From: an uncultured Atopobiaceae bacterium
GTDB lineage: Bacteria; Actinomycetota; Coriobacteriia; Coriobacteriales; Atopobiaceae
Direction: 5' to 3'
DNA: 50,805 nucleotides
NCBI GenBank assembly: GCA_944321515.1
Contig: CALULO010000012.1
Location: forward strand, 1-50,805
Shown here: positions 8,184-16,413 of the stretch, in pieces
Layout: each line of letters starts with the position of its first letter
Position numbering within the stretch: the first letter of the stretch is position 1
Position numbers and translations under genes: made by a program
Notes under the pieces: model-generated
Told to the model about the DNA's origin: nothing
Databases searched by the model: none
The model's input: only the letters and a program-made list of their open reading frames with translations

Positions 8184-8897
8184 TCAGCCCCGACAGGTCC
8201 GGCCCGAGCGGCGCAGCAGGCAGAACTCGCGCGCATAGCACGCGGAGCAGCCGGGCCGCGCATCCGTCGGAGGGCGCTCGAAGAAGCCGGCGACCGCCGT
8301 CACGCTCTTCGTCGGTGACATGAGGAGCGAGTCCGAGAGGGTGATGCCCAGCAGGCGGCCGGCGTCAAGCGCCGCCAGAAGCACCGGCTGCGTCTCCAAG
8401 GGAAGGTCCCCATAGCCCGGCGAGAAGCGCGTCCCGCAGTAGAGCCCGCGGTCCGCGGCCTGCGCCACCAGGCTTGCCTCGGCGGCGTTCGCCGCGCGCT
8501 CCACCAGGGCGGAGCCCGCCGCGTCAAAGATCACCTGTGCCACGCGGTCGGTGAGCGAGAGGCGCCTGAGCTCGGCCTCCACTCCCATGCCCGCCGTCAC
8601 GACAAGCACGCCAACCGCCACCGCCCCGTCCAGGTGGCTGGCAATGGAGTGTCCGGCCAGCTCAAGCGAGGTCCCGGACAGGCGCAGCACGGGGACCCCG
8701 TCCCGCTCGGACGACCCCTCCACGCCAAAGACCCTCGTCACGCCGCGGGGGCGGCCCACGGACAGACAGCGCGCGACCACCTCGTCGATGCGCGCGGCAA
8801 GCTCGCCGTCCAGCTTTTGTCCGGAGTACCCCAGATAGCGCAGCACCTCGCCCAGGTCGACCGCGTCAATCCCGTACGCCTCGACCGCGCCCGGCAC
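8184..8897 (-). CDS. Free-standing methionine synthase activation-domain protein
   Basis: 237 residues with the signature of the MetH reactivation domain: RGLYCGTRFSPGYGDLP, LETQPVLLAALDA and LGITLSDSLLMSPTKSV. In full-length MetH this domain binds S-adenosylmethionine and reductively methylates oxidised cob(II)alamin. Here it is split off and should repair the truncated MetH encoded downstream. The C-terminus adds a cysteine cluster (CSACYAREFCLLRRSGRTC) of the kind that could bind metal. The start is taken as a GTG two bases after the metF stop, implying coupled translation. The gene lies between metF and metH on the same strand, so methyl-folate synthesis, enzyme repair and methyl transfer form one cluster. 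Confidence 0.85.
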   Translation of the reverse strand: MPGAVEAYGIDAVDLGEVLRYLGYSGQKLDGELAARIDEVVARCLSVGRPRGVTRVFGVEGSSERDGVPVLRLSGTSLELAGHSIASHLDGAVAVGVLVVTAGMGVEAELRRLSLTDRVAQVIFDAAGSALVERAANAAEASLVAQAADRGLYCGTRFSPGYGDLPLETQPVLLAALDAGRLLGITLSDSLLMSPTKSVTAVAGFFERPPTDARPGCSACYAREFCLLRRSGRTCRG

Positions 8898-8899
8898 GC

Positions 8900-9769
8900 C
8901 TAGGCCCCCAGGTAGCCGCAGGCAGCCAACGCCTCGTGCGCGGCATGCGCGACTGCGGGCTTGTTCATGCTGTAGACGTGCAGCCCGTCCACCCCGTTGG
9001 CAGCCAGGTCCTCGAGCTGCTCGCAGGCGTACTCAACGCCCGCCCGCGCCTGGTCGTCCGGGCCCTCCCCCGCCAGCACAAGGCGCTTGACCACCTTGGC
9101 CGGAATGGACGCGCCGCAGGTAAACGCCATCCGCTGAATCTGCTTGACGCTCGTGAACGGCATGATGCCCGCAACAATGGGCAGCCTCACGCGATGGCGC
9201 AGGCACTTCTCACGAAACCGGTAGAAGTCCTCGTTGTCAAAGAAGAGCTGGGAGACCAGGTAGTCGGCGCCGGCCTCCTGCTTCGCGTAGAGCGCCTGGA
9301 AGTCGGCGCGCTCGTCGGCGGACTCAACGTGCCCCTCCGGGTAGCATGCCGCCCCGATGCAGAGGCCCGATCCGCTCGCTCGCAGGTAGGCAATCAGGTC
9401 GGACGCATGCGCGAAGTCACGCGCCTCGCGCCCGGGCCGGCGGTCGCCGCGCAGCGCGAGCACGTTCTCCACGCCCGCCTCGTTGAGCTCGCGCACGTAC
9501 GCGTCGACGTCCGCGCGCGTCGAGCCCAGACACGTGAGGTGCGCCAGGGCCGTAACCCCCAGCCCCCGTTCCACCTGGGCGGCAATCGGAACGGTGTTGG
9601 CGGAGTTGCCCGACCCGCCGGCCGAGTATGTCACGGAGATCCAGTCCGGCCGGTCGGCCGCCATCTCCCCCGCAACCCGGTATGCCGTCTCTAGCGGCAG
9701 CTCCCCCTTGGGAGGGAAGATCTCCAGCGAGAACGTCTGGCGAGCGGACAGCTTGTCGGTAATCCTCAT
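8900..9769 (-). CDS. metF: Methylenetetrahydrofolate reductase
   Basis: 289-residue FAD-dependent TIM-barrel enzyme that reduces 5,10-methylenetetrahydrofolate to the 5-methyl form used by MetH. Recognised by the start TFSLEIFPPKGE (the glutamate corresponds to the catalytic Glu of MetF), ISVTYSAGGSG, ALRGDRRPG, GAACYPEGH and DYLVSQLFFDN. Its length matches the bacterial MetF family. The open frame extends upstream, but the start at MRITDK is chosen because AGAGAGG lies just before it and family similarity begins there. First gene of a minus-strand run followed 2 bp later by the activation-domain gene. No short C-terminal fusion or NAD-type partner is seen. Confidence 0.93.
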   Translation of the reverse strand: MRITDKLSARQTFSLEIFPPKGELPLETAYRVAGEMAADRPDWISVTYSAGGSGNSANTVPIAAQVERGLGVTALAHLTCLGSTRADVDAYVRELNEAGVENVLALRGDRRPGREARDFAHASDLIAYLRASGSGLCIGAACYPEGHVESADERADFQALYAKQEAGADYLVSQLFFDNEDFYRFREKCLRHRVRLPIVAGIMPFTSVKQIQRMAFTCGASIPAKVVKRLVLAGEGPDDQARAGVEYACEQLEDLAANGVDGLHVYSMNKPAVAHAAHEALAACGYLGA

Positions 9770-9938
9770 GGGGTGGCCTCTCTCAGGTCGTTTTGCCCAT
9801 CTTAGCCACCGGCCGAGACGCGCCCGCCGGGAAACGCCGCCTGTCATCCAAGCGTTACCCGCGACGCCCTCCCGGCCACATGGGCGGGTGGGCATCATAC
9901 CACCCGGCCCGCAGCCGCCGGGCGCCGAACGGGCATCG

Positions 9939-10772
9939 CTACCGCATGAACTTCGGCATCCGCCCCGCAGCCGTGGCCTCCGCGATGTCGAGAAGCGCCT
10001 GCGCCACGGACTCCTCACGCGCCGGCCCGATGTGCCAGCGGGCAGCCTCGAGAACGGCGGGCACCGCGTTGGCCACCGCCACGGAGTGAGGATAGTGCCG
10101 CAGCACGGCAAGGTCGTTCTCCGCGTCGCCAAAGCAGCAGACCTCGTCCGGCGTGAGTCCCAGGCGACTCATGAGGAAGTCCCCGCCATGGTCCTTCCCA
10201 AACCCGCGCGGCGTGAGGTCAATGTGCGGCGTCCCGGGCATCGGGCAGACAAAGTCCAGGCTGGGGCAGGTCCGTGACAGGGAGGCCGCGACCTCCTGGC
10301 ATCGCTCGAAGCTCCCCACCACGCGCACGTTTGCCTTGTAGCACGGCTCCTCGGGCACGTCGGGCAGCGCGCTCTCCACGTGCCAGAAGTTGTCGGGGTG
10401 CGCCAGCACGAAGCCCAGGTCGGCACCGACAGCCACCTTCTCGCCGCCATACTCGACCACGAGGTAGGCGTCCGCCACGCCCGAGAGCTCGTCCGCCACC
10501 GCAAGCAGCGCCTCGCGGGCGAGGGGCACCTTTTCCACGAGCTCGCCGTCCAGGTAGACGAGCTGCCCGTTGCTCGTGACCGCCGTGGCGCAGGCGGACA
10601 TGTCGCCAGCGAACATCGTCGGCAGGTCGCGGTAGATGCGCCCGGTGCACGGCACGAAGTGCACGCCTGCCGCCTGCAGCCGATGGATGGCGTCCAAGGC
10701 AAACGGCGTAACCGTGTGGTCGTCTTGCCAGATGAGGGTGGAGTCAAGGTCCGAGAGGACGAGCTTAATCAC
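9939..10772 (-). CDS. HAD-superfamily phosphatase, Cof/IIB type
   Basis: 277 residues. Motif I is LSDLDSTL (nucleophile and acid/base Asp pair), motif II VPCTGR, and motif IV CFGDAENDLAVL. A large cap between motifs II and III is typical of subclass IIB sugar-phosphate or flavin-phosphate phosphatases. The start is a GTG preceded by GAAGGGAACCTC; the frame continues upstream, but conserved sequence begins at this GTG. It is the first of two such enzymes in the window (see 21872-22726). The substrate cannot be deduced. A strong stem-loop (10792-10847) lies directly upstream in what would be its leader. Confidence 0.88.
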   Translation of the reverse strand: MIKLVLSDLDSTLIWQDDHTVTPFALDAIHRLQAAGVHFVPCTGRIYRDLPTMFAGDMSACATAVTSNGQLVYLDGELVEKVPLAREALLAVADELSGVADAYLVVEYGGEKVAVGADLGFVLAHPDNFWHVESALPDVPEEPCYKANVRVVGSFERCQEVAASLSRTCPSLDFVCPMPGTPHIDLTPRGFGKDHGGDFLMSRLGLTPDEVCCFGDAENDLAVLRHYPHSVAVANAVPAVLEAARWHIGPAREESVAQALLDIAEATAAGRMPKFMR

Positions 10773-10791
10773 GAGGTTCCCTTCGAAGCAG

Positions 10792-10847
10792 GTCGTGTGC
10801 GGACGCGCGCCGCACGGCGCGCCCCCTGTCAGACGCCCGCACACGAC
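10792..10847 (-). promoter_or_regulatory. Nested stem-loop in the leader of the HAD gene
   Basis: GTCGTGTGCG at 10792-10801 pairs perfectly with CGCACACGAC at 10838-10847. Inside it, GCGCGCC and GGCGCGC form a second perfect 7-bp stem with a GCAC loop. There is no T-run on either strand, so it is a weak candidate for a terminator of the upstream prepilin peptidase gene and may equally be a structured 5' leader. The HAD start codon is 20 bases away. Confidence 0.5.
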
Positions 10848-11008
10848 CCGACGAAAGGGTGCAGGCGCGACGGTCGGGGGCCGCCGCGCCCGAAAACGCC
10901 GCACGCCAGGTGTTGGGGGATCCGACATGCGACCATTCTAGGTATAACCTCGCACCCGCGCCACGGGGTCGAAAAAGTCGCAGACGGTAGGCGCGCCGCC
11001 CCAGAGGG

Positions 11009-11527
11009 TCAGGCGGAGAGCGCGCCGCCGACACCCAACACGACCAGCGCTGCAAGCGCAATTGCGGGGGCCAGGCATATCCCGTTGCCGGAGGTTCGCC
11101 CCCTAACGAGAAAAACCTCAAGGGCCCGTCTCGACGCCCAGCCCACAACCCCAAGGGCGCATGACAGCGCCACGATGACGAGCCCCCCGACCGGACCCGC
11201 CCACGCACCGAGGGCCGAGAGCAACTTGACGTCCCCGCCTCCCACGCCGGCCTCACCGCCCAGCCGGGCAGACGCCCAGGCCGTGGCCAGCATCACGCCG
11301 AGAACCACCGCCGCCCCGAGCGCCGCGTCCCCCAGCGGGTCCAGCCTGCCGCCCACGGCAGCCCCGAGCAGCGCACGGGCAACCCCCGAGCCTAGGACGG
11401 CCGCCACGCAGCCGTTGGGTATCACGCGTCGCGCAAGGTCAGCCACGGCAGCCGCGGCAAGGGCCGCCGCGAGCACGACATGGCAGCACACGACTGCCAC
11501 CGCGCCCGACCACCCCACCTCGCCCAT
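11009..11527 (-). CDS. Prepilin peptidase, A24 family (CpaA/TadV-like)
   Basis: 172-residue integral membrane aspartic protease that would cleave leader peptides of type IV or Flp-type prepilins. It is composed almost entirely of hydrophobic segments. The two catalytic aspartates of the family are visible: Asp30 in ADLARRVIPN and Asp99 in the GxGD motif GVGGGDVK. It lacks the N-terminal methyltransferase domain, like CpaA/TadV and archaeal forms. The start chosen is the second ATG, which has GGAGGGGGCTGCG before it; an upstream ATG would add five residues. No pilin or assembly genes are in the window, so its substrates lie elsewhere. Confidence 0.85.
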   Translation of the reverse strand: MGEVGWSGAVAVVCCHVVLAAALAAAAVADLARRVIPNGCVAAVLGSGVARALLGAAVGGRLDPLGDAALGAAVVLGVMLATAWASARLGGEAGVGGGDVKLLSALGAWAGPVGGLVIVALSCALGVVGWASRRALEVFLVRGRTSGNGICLAPAIALAALVVLGVGGALSA

Positions 11528-11779
11528 CGCAGCCCCCTCCATCCCGTCCCACCCCAGCCGCCGCGCCGCCGGGTCCTCACGCCCCGGATTCTATGGGTCG
11601 CGGGCGGGCGGATGCGACGCCAGCGCAGGGCCGTCCCCAACCGCCCGTGGCCAAAACGCCCGCGCCACCTGCAGGGGGACGAGACGGGACCGACCTCGGG
11701 AGTTTCGTGGAAGGTTCGCGGGCGGACTATACTGAGGGGCCAGCGTCGTGGGGATACCCGCAACCGACGAGAGGACCGC

Positions 11780-12904
11780 ATGAGCACCGAACCCGCACCC
11801 AGCACGTCCACGCGCACGAGGCGCCGCTCCGCCCGAAACCCACGCATCGAGGTTCTGCGGCTCATCGCCATAGCGGGGATCGCCGTCTTTCACACCTTCC
11901 AGGTCCCCTTCGCCGCCGCCACTGGGGGCAGCTGGGCCCCTGGGGCACCGGCGTTGCTCGTCCTGGGGTGCGTGAGCCTGCTCGGCGCATACGGCAACCA
12001 CGTCTTCTTCCTCATCTCCGGATACTTCCTCGTTCCGCGCGCAGCCGGGCACGCACATGACGACGCCTACTGGCGAGACCAGGCGCTGGCCACCGTACGC
12101 CGCGCCGTGCCCATCCTCGTCACCGTGGCCCTCTATGCGATCGTGGCGCTTGCCGTGGACGCATGGGTGCTGCCCATTGAGTCGGTGGGCATCGACCGCT
12201 TTGGCTGGATCGTCAGCGGCCTGCAGTTCATCTGGGTCTACCTCGCCGTCGTGGTGGCAACGCCCGTGATCGGCTGGGTATGGGCGCACGTCAGCCGCCC
12301 GCGTGCCGCGGTGGCCGTCGTCGTAGTGGCGGTCTTCGCAGTCAACGCATACATTGCCTTCGTCTCCCCCGGCGGCGACGAGCGCGGCCTGCTTGAGTGG
12401 CGCAAGCTGATGAGCGCGGCAAGCTACCTCGTCGCCTTCCTCGTCGGCGGCGCGCTCGCGCAGAGGAGCCTGCCGCGCCCCGGGGCGCTTCTCGCCCTCA
12501 CGGGGGTCCTGGCCCTCGCCGCCGAGGCCGCAGCCGCGCTGACCGGCAGCCTCGCGCTGCTCGACGCCCTCTCCTTCAAGTCCACGTCGCTGCTCTCGTT
12601 TGTGCTGGCCGTGTGCTCCCTTGCGGTGGCGGCGGGCAGGCCGGCCGGCGGCGCCCATCCGCGCGCGGCGCGCCTCGCCTGCGAGCTCACGCCCTCAATC
12701 CTCGGCTTCTACGTGGCGCAGTCGATGTTCTCGCAGGTCTGGCTCCCCGCCGCGGAGGGGCTCATGTCCGCCGCCGGCGCGTCCGCAGGCGCGGCCGGCT
12801 CCCTTGGCGCGGGCTTCGCCGCGAGCATGGCCCTCCTCTTTGCGGTGCTTGTCGCCGACCGGCTGGTGCGTGTGCCCATCCTGCGGGCACTCCGCCTAGC
12901 ATAG
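11780..12904 (+). CDS. Acyltransferase-3 family membrane protein
   Basis: 374-residue polytopic membrane protein with about ten hydrophobic segments. The start region, RNPRIEVLRLIAIAGIAVFHTF, matches the acyltransferase-3/OafA family pattern in which a conserved Arg and His sit in the first membrane helix. GNHVFFLISGYFLVPR matches the second conserved block (FFxxSGYF). These enzymes acetylate or succinylate cell-envelope sugars, exopolysaccharides or lipids from the cytoplasm. The start follows GAGAGGACCGC. The N-terminus has a short Ser/Thr/Arg-rich extension of about 20 residues. No glycan synthesis genes are adjacent, so the substrate is unknown. Confidence 0.85.
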   Translation: MSTEPAPSTSTRTRRRSARNPRIEVLRLIAIAGIAVFHTFQVPFAAATGGSWAPGAPALLVLGCVSLLGAYGNHVFFLISGYFLVPRAAGHAHDDAYWRDQALATVRRAVPILVTVALYAIVALAVDAWVLPIESVGIDRFGWIVSGLQFIWVYLAVVVATPVIGWVWAHVSRPRAAVAVVVVAVFAVNAYIAFVSPGGDERGLLEWRKLMSAASYLVAFLVGGALAQRSLPRPGALLALTGVLALAAEAAAALTGSLALLDALSFKSTSLLSFVLAVCSLAVAAGRPAGGAHPRAARLACELTPSILGFYVAQSMFSQVWLPAAEGLMSAAGASAGAAGSLGAGFAASMALLFAVLVADRLVRVPILRALRLA

Positions 12905-12972
12905 TGCCTCTCACCAGCGGGGATGTCGGCCACGAGCCGCAATCCTCCCATGCCGAACCGGTCTCTGGGGTA

Positions 12973-12978
12973 TATACT
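12973..12978 (+). promoter_or_regulatory. Putative -10 element of the CDF exporter gene
   Basis: TATACT sits 31 bases before the start codon in a short A+T patch (GGTATATACTC). No good -35 match lies 17 bases upstream. A T-rich stretch and the ribosome binding site CAAGGGAGGCCCC follow. Confidence 0.4.
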
Positions 12979-13008
12979 CTTGGCGTTTTTTGCTTCAAGG
13001 GAGGCCCC

Positions 13009-14190
13009 ATGATGACAAACTGGATCGTAAAGACTTTCGTGCCTCGCGCCGACGACGTGACGGACGTCAGCGTGCGCACGCGCTATGGCCTGGTCGCTGG
13101 CATTACCTGCATCATCTGCAACGTCCTGCTGTGCGCGGCCAAGGGGGCGGTGGGGCTTCTGGCCGGCTCGGTCTCCATCGTCGCCGACGCCGTTAACAAC
13201 CTCTCCGACGCGGCCAGCAACATCGTGAGCCTGCTGGGCTTCAAACTGGCAAGCCGTCCGGCAGACGCCAACCACCCCTATGGCCACGGCCGCTTTGAGT
13301 ACCTTGCCGGCCTCGTGGTGGCTGCGCTCGTGTTGGCCATCGGCCTCAACCTGATCTGGTCCTCCATCCAGAAGATCATCTCCCCCGAGCCGGTGGAGTT
13401 CTCTGCCGCGCTCGTGGTGGTGCTCGTTCTGTCAATCCTCGTGAAGATGTGGATGGCCGTCTTCAACCGTACGCTGGGCCGTCGCATCTCGTCCGACACG
13501 CTCGAGGCCACCTCCGTGGACTCGCGAAACGACGTCATCACCACCACGGCCGTCCTGCTCTGCACCATCATCTCGCAGCTCACGAGAATCGACCTGGACG
13601 GCTGGGCCGGCCTTGCCGTGGGCGTCTTCATCGTCTGGAGCGGCGTAGGCCTGGTCAGCGACGCCGTGAGCCCGCTTCTGGGCCAGGCGCCGAGCCCCGA
13701 GCTCGTGGAGCACATCCGCTCCAAGATCATGAGCTACCCCGGCGTGCTCGGCACGCACGACCTCATGGTGCACGACTATGGCCCCGGCCGCCAGTTCGCC
13801 AGCGCGCACGTCGAGATGGCCGCCGAGGCCGACCCCATGGAGAGCCACGACCTCATCGACAACATCGAGCAGGACTTCAAGGAGCAGGACGGCCTCATCG
13901 TCACGCTGCACTACGACCCCATCGTCACCAACGACCCCAAGGTCAACGACATGCGCAACTGGATCAACCAGGCCGTGAAGCAGATCGACGGGAGCCTCAC
14001 GATCCACGACCTGCGCACGGTGCCCGGCCCCACGCACACCAACGTGATCTTTGACTGCGTGCGCCCGCACGGCCTCGCCCTCACCAACGAGGAGCTGAGC
14101 AGGCGCGTCTCTAAGCTGGTATGCGAGCGCTACCCCCGCTCCATCTGCAAGATCACCTTCGACGAGAGCTACGTCTCCTCGAAGCAGTAA
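13009..14190 (+). CDS. Cation diffusion facilitator exporter, Mn-type
   Basis: 393 residues; proton-coupled divalent metal exporter in the cytoplasmic membrane with six predicted helices and a soluble C-terminal domain. The second-helix metal motif is Asn63-x3-Asp67 (NNLSD) and the fifth-helix motif is Asp171-x3-Asp175 (DSRND). In the family, Zn exporters usually carry HxxxD there, whereas NxxxD plus DxxxD is the pattern of manganese exporters such as MntE. Mn2+ export is therefore the best guess. The C-terminal half (about residue 215 onward) has the ferredoxin-like cytoplasmic fold plus a longer tail than usual. The open frame extends upstream, but GGGAGGCCCC directly before this ATG and the start of similarity fix the start. 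Confidence 0.9.
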   Translation: MMTNWIVKTFVPRADDVTDVSVRTRYGLVAGITCIICNVLLCAAKGAVGLLAGSVSIVADAVNNLSDAASNIVSLLGFKLASRPADANHPYGHGRFEYLAGLVVAALVLAIGLNLIWSSIQKIISPEPVEFSAALVVVLVLSILVKMWMAVFNRTLGRRISSDTLEATSVDSRNDVITTTAVLLCTIISQLTRIDLDGWAGLAVGVFIVWSGVGLVSDAVSPLLGQAPSPELVEHIRSKIMSYPGVLGTHDLMVHDYGPGRQFASAHVEMAAEADPMESHDLIDNIEQDFKEQDGLIVTLHYDPIVTNDPKVNDMRNWINQAVKQIDGSLTIHDLRTVPGPTHTNVIFDCVRPHGLALTNEELSRRVSKLVCERYPRSICKITFDESYVSSKQ

Positions 14191-14236
14191 CGCCGCCCCG
14201 CCCGACCCAGGCCGCCACGCCACCGAAAGGACGCCC

Positions 14237-14671
14237 ATGCCGTCAAGCAGCTACAAGTCCAAGCAGATGATCGTCATGCGCCGAGACCTCAAGATGCGCA
14301 AGGGCAAGATCGCCGCGCAGGCAGGGCACGCGTGCGTGGAGGCCACGCTCATGGCCATCGTGCGCGAGGGGCGTGGCGACGAGCTGCGCGCCACCGACGG
14401 CTGGGCCTGGATTGAGCACGGCGGGGACGACGTCACGGCCCTCACGGAGTGGTTCGACGCTGGCGTGGCCAAGGTCTGCGTCTACGTTGACTCCGAGGAG
14501 GAGCTGCTTGACCTTGCCGCACGCGGCCGCGAGCTCGGCTTTGCCGTTGCCCTGGTGCGCGACGCCGGCCACACGGAGTTCCACGGCGAGCCCACCTACA
14601 CCTGCCTCGCCTTCGAGCCGCTGCCTGCCGAGAAGATCGACCCGCTGACCGGAGAGCTCCCGCTCTACTAG
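14237..14671 (+). CDS. pth2: Peptidyl-tRNA hydrolase, Pth2 (archaeal/eukaryotic) type
   Basis: 144 residues. Hydrolyses the ester bond of peptidyl-tRNA released from stalled ribosomes. The Pth2 signature is clear: KQMIVMRRDLKMRKGKIAAQ, then AGHACVEA with the conserved His, and late VRDAGHTEF with TYTCLAFEP. The fold is unrelated to the common bacterial Pth. Length is a little over the usual ~115-120 residues, with an insert around residues 50-65 (WAWIEHGGDDVTAL). GAAAGGACGCC precedes the start. It follows the CDF gene by 46 bp and could share its transcript. Whether an ordinary bacterial pth exists elsewhere in this genome is not visible. Confidence 0.9.
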   Translation: MPSSSYKSKQMIVMRRDLKMRKGKIAAQAGHACVEATLMAIVREGRGDELRATDGWAWIEHGGDDVTALTEWFDAGVAKVCVYVDSEEELLDLAARGRELGFAVALVRDAGHTEFHGEPTYTCLAFEPLPAEKIDPLTGELPLY

Positions 14672-14735
14672 CGCCGACACCAGGCCCGCATCAGGCCAAC
14701 GCGGTTGGCGGCCCCATTGTTTCCGCTCCGTAATT

Positions 14736-14747
14736 CCTACTTGTAGG
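14736..14747. promoter_or_regulatory. Palindromic operator candidate upstream of cysK
   Basis: CCTAC-TT-GTAGG is a perfect 5-bp dyad followed at once by a further GTAGG half-site (14749-14753). It lies about 50 bases before the cysK start, next to a TTATAC sequence that could be the -10 element. Position and symmetry suggest a repressor site controlling cysteine synthesis; the regulator is not identified. Confidence 0.45.
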
Positions 14748-14797
14748 GTAGGTTTATACGTGCCACGCTAGGGCCAGCGGACAACAGAGGAGGGACC

Positions 14798-15724
14798 ATG
14801 CGCGTTGCACGCACCGTCGAGGAGCTCATTGGCTCCACGCCGCTCGTCGACCTGACCGCCCTGGCGGGAGGCTCGGCCAAGAGCTCTGGCACCACCGTGC
14901 TCGGCAAGCTGGAGTCTGCCAACCCCGGCGGATCCGCCAAGGACCGCGTGGCCCGGGCGATGGTCGACGACGCCGAGCGCAGCGGCAGGCTGGCGCCAGG
15001 CGGCACCATCATCGAGCCCACGAGCGGCAACACCGGGGTGGGGCTTGCCATGGTGGCGGCCGCGCGAGGCTACCGCCTCATCCTCACGATGCCGGACACC
15101 ATGAGCGTGGAGCGCCGCCGCCTGGCCGCCGCATACGGCGCGCAGGTCGAGCTCACCCCGGGCGCCAAGGGCATGGCCGGCGCCGTGGCGCGCGCCGAGG
15201 AGCTCGCCGCCTCCACCCCCAACTCAATCATCGCAGGCCAGTTTGACAACCCGGCCAACCCGCGCGCCCACTACGAGACAACGGGCCCGGAGATCTGGGC
15301 TGACACCGACGGAGGCGTAGACGCCATCGTGGCCGGCGTGGGCACTGGCGGGACCATCACGGGCTGCGCCCGCTACCTCAAGGAGCGCAAGCCCGGCCTG
15401 CTGTCCGTCGCGGTCGAGCCGGCCGAGTCGCAGGTCCTCGCCGGTGGCGCGGCGGGCCCGCACGCCATCCAGGGCATCGGTGCGAACTTCGTGCCGGGCA
15501 ACTTCGACCGCTCCGTAGTCGACGAGATCATGCCCGTGAGCTCCGCCGAGTCCATCGAGGTCAAGCAGCGCCTGGGGCACGAGCTTGGACTTCTCGTTGG
15601 AATCTCGTCCGGCGCGGCCGTGGCAGCGGCGCTCGCGCTGGCCGCACGCCCGGAGATGGCCGGAAAGACCATCGTCGCCGTGCTCCCGGACACCGGCGAG
15701 CGCTACCTCTCCATGGACGCGTAA
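14798..15724 (+). CDS. cysK: Cysteine synthase A (O-acetylserine sulfhydrylase)
   Basis: 308-residue PLP enzyme that makes L-cysteine from O-acetylserine and sulfide. The PLP-binding lysine is Lys48 in NPGGSAKDR. The substrate loop TSGNTG is at 75-80, MPDTMSVERR follows, and the phosphate-binding glycine loop is GVGTGGTITG. Length matches CysK. The final residues end SMDA, without the usual C-terminal extension. The stop codon overlaps the start of cysE (TAATG), so both enzymes should be made together; in other bacteria CysK and serine acetyltransferase form the cysteine synthase complex. GAGGAGGGACC precedes the ATG. Confidence 0.95.
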   Translation: MRVARTVEELIGSTPLVDLTALAGGSAKSSGTTVLGKLESANPGGSAKDRVARAMVDDAERSGRLAPGGTIIEPTSGNTGVGLAMVAAARGYRLILTMPDTMSVERRRLAAAYGAQVELTPGAKGMAGAVARAEELAASTPNSIIAGQFDNPANPRAHYETTGPEIWADTDGGVDAIVAGVGTGGTITGCARYLKERKPGLLSVAVEPAESQVLAGGAAGPHAIQGIGANFVPGNFDRSVVDEIMPVSSAESIEVKQRLGHELGLLVGISSGAAVAAALALAARPEMAGKTIVAVLPDTGERYLSMDA

Positions 15725-16413
15725 TGGCTGGCGAGAAGAACGCGCAGGCCGTGGCTGTCACGGCTGGCGACGCACTCACGCGCACGTCCCCCGCGCCCGC
15801 CCCCAAGGGCACAGCCAAGGCCCCCACCCTGCGGCAGGTCATGCGCGAGGACGCCGAGGCTGCCTTCCGCCGCGACCCCTCCGCCGACTCCGTCTCCGAC
15901 ATCCTGCGCTTCTCCGTAGGCGCCAAGATCGTGCGCGCGTATCGGCGCCAGCACTGGCTCTACGAGCACGGGCACCGCACGCTCGCTCTCTGGCTCGCAA
16001 AGCGCTCGCGCATCAAGTACGGCGCAGACATCCACCCGGCGGCCACGATCGGGCGTCGCTTCGTGGTGGACCACGGACTCGGCCTGGTCATCGGCGGCAC
16101 GTCGATCATCGGTGACGACTGCCTGCTCTACCAGGGCGTCACGCTGGGCATGACGGGCAAGCACGGCGGCAAGCGACACCCCACGCTCGGCAACAACGTC
16201 ATGGTGGGCGCGGGCTCCATCGTGCTCGGGGCCATCACGGTCGGCGACGGAGCGCGCGTGGGCGCGGGCTCGGTGGTGGTGCGCGACGTGCCGGCCAACG
16301 TCACCGTGGTGGGCAACCCCGCGCAGGTGGTCCGCACGCGCGCCTGCCCGCTCGTCGGCGACGTCGTCTGCCTCACCGACCGAAGCGGCGAGACCTGGAT
16401 CGAGGAGAGCTAG
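15724..16413 (+). CDS. cysE: Serine O-acetyltransferase
   Basis: 229 residues. Acetylates L-serine with acetyl-CoA to give O-acetylserine, the CysK substrate. The core runs from RIKYGADIHPAATIG into a left-handed beta-helix of hexapeptide repeats (VMVGAGSIVLGAITVGDGARVGAG). The catalytic histidines lie in VVDHGLGLVIGG and GKHGGKRHPTLG. A Pro/Ala/Thr-rich N-terminal stretch of about 35 residues precedes the helical region. The C-terminus ends TWIEES; many CysE proteins end in Ile, which inserts into the CysK active site, so complex formation here is uncertain. The ATG overlaps the cysK stop by one base. A perfect palindrome follows directly after the stop. Confidence 0.93.
   Translation: MAGEKNAQAVAVTAGDALTRTSPAPAPKGTAKAPTLRQVMREDAEAAFRRDPSADSVSDILRFSVGAKIVRAYRRQHWLYEHGHRTLALWLAKRSRIKYGADIHPAATIGRRFVVDHGLGLVIGGTSIIGDDCLLYQGVTLGMTGKHGGKRHPTLGNNVMVGAGSIVLGAITVGDGARVGAGSVVVRDVPANVTVVGNPAQVVRTRACPLVGDVVCLTDRSGETWIEES

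Noticed and set aside
8173..8186. TGACAC-GG-GTGTCA hairpin at the end of the activation-domain gene
   Set aside because: Only a 6-bp stem with a 2-base loop overlapping the stop codon; too weak for a terminator.
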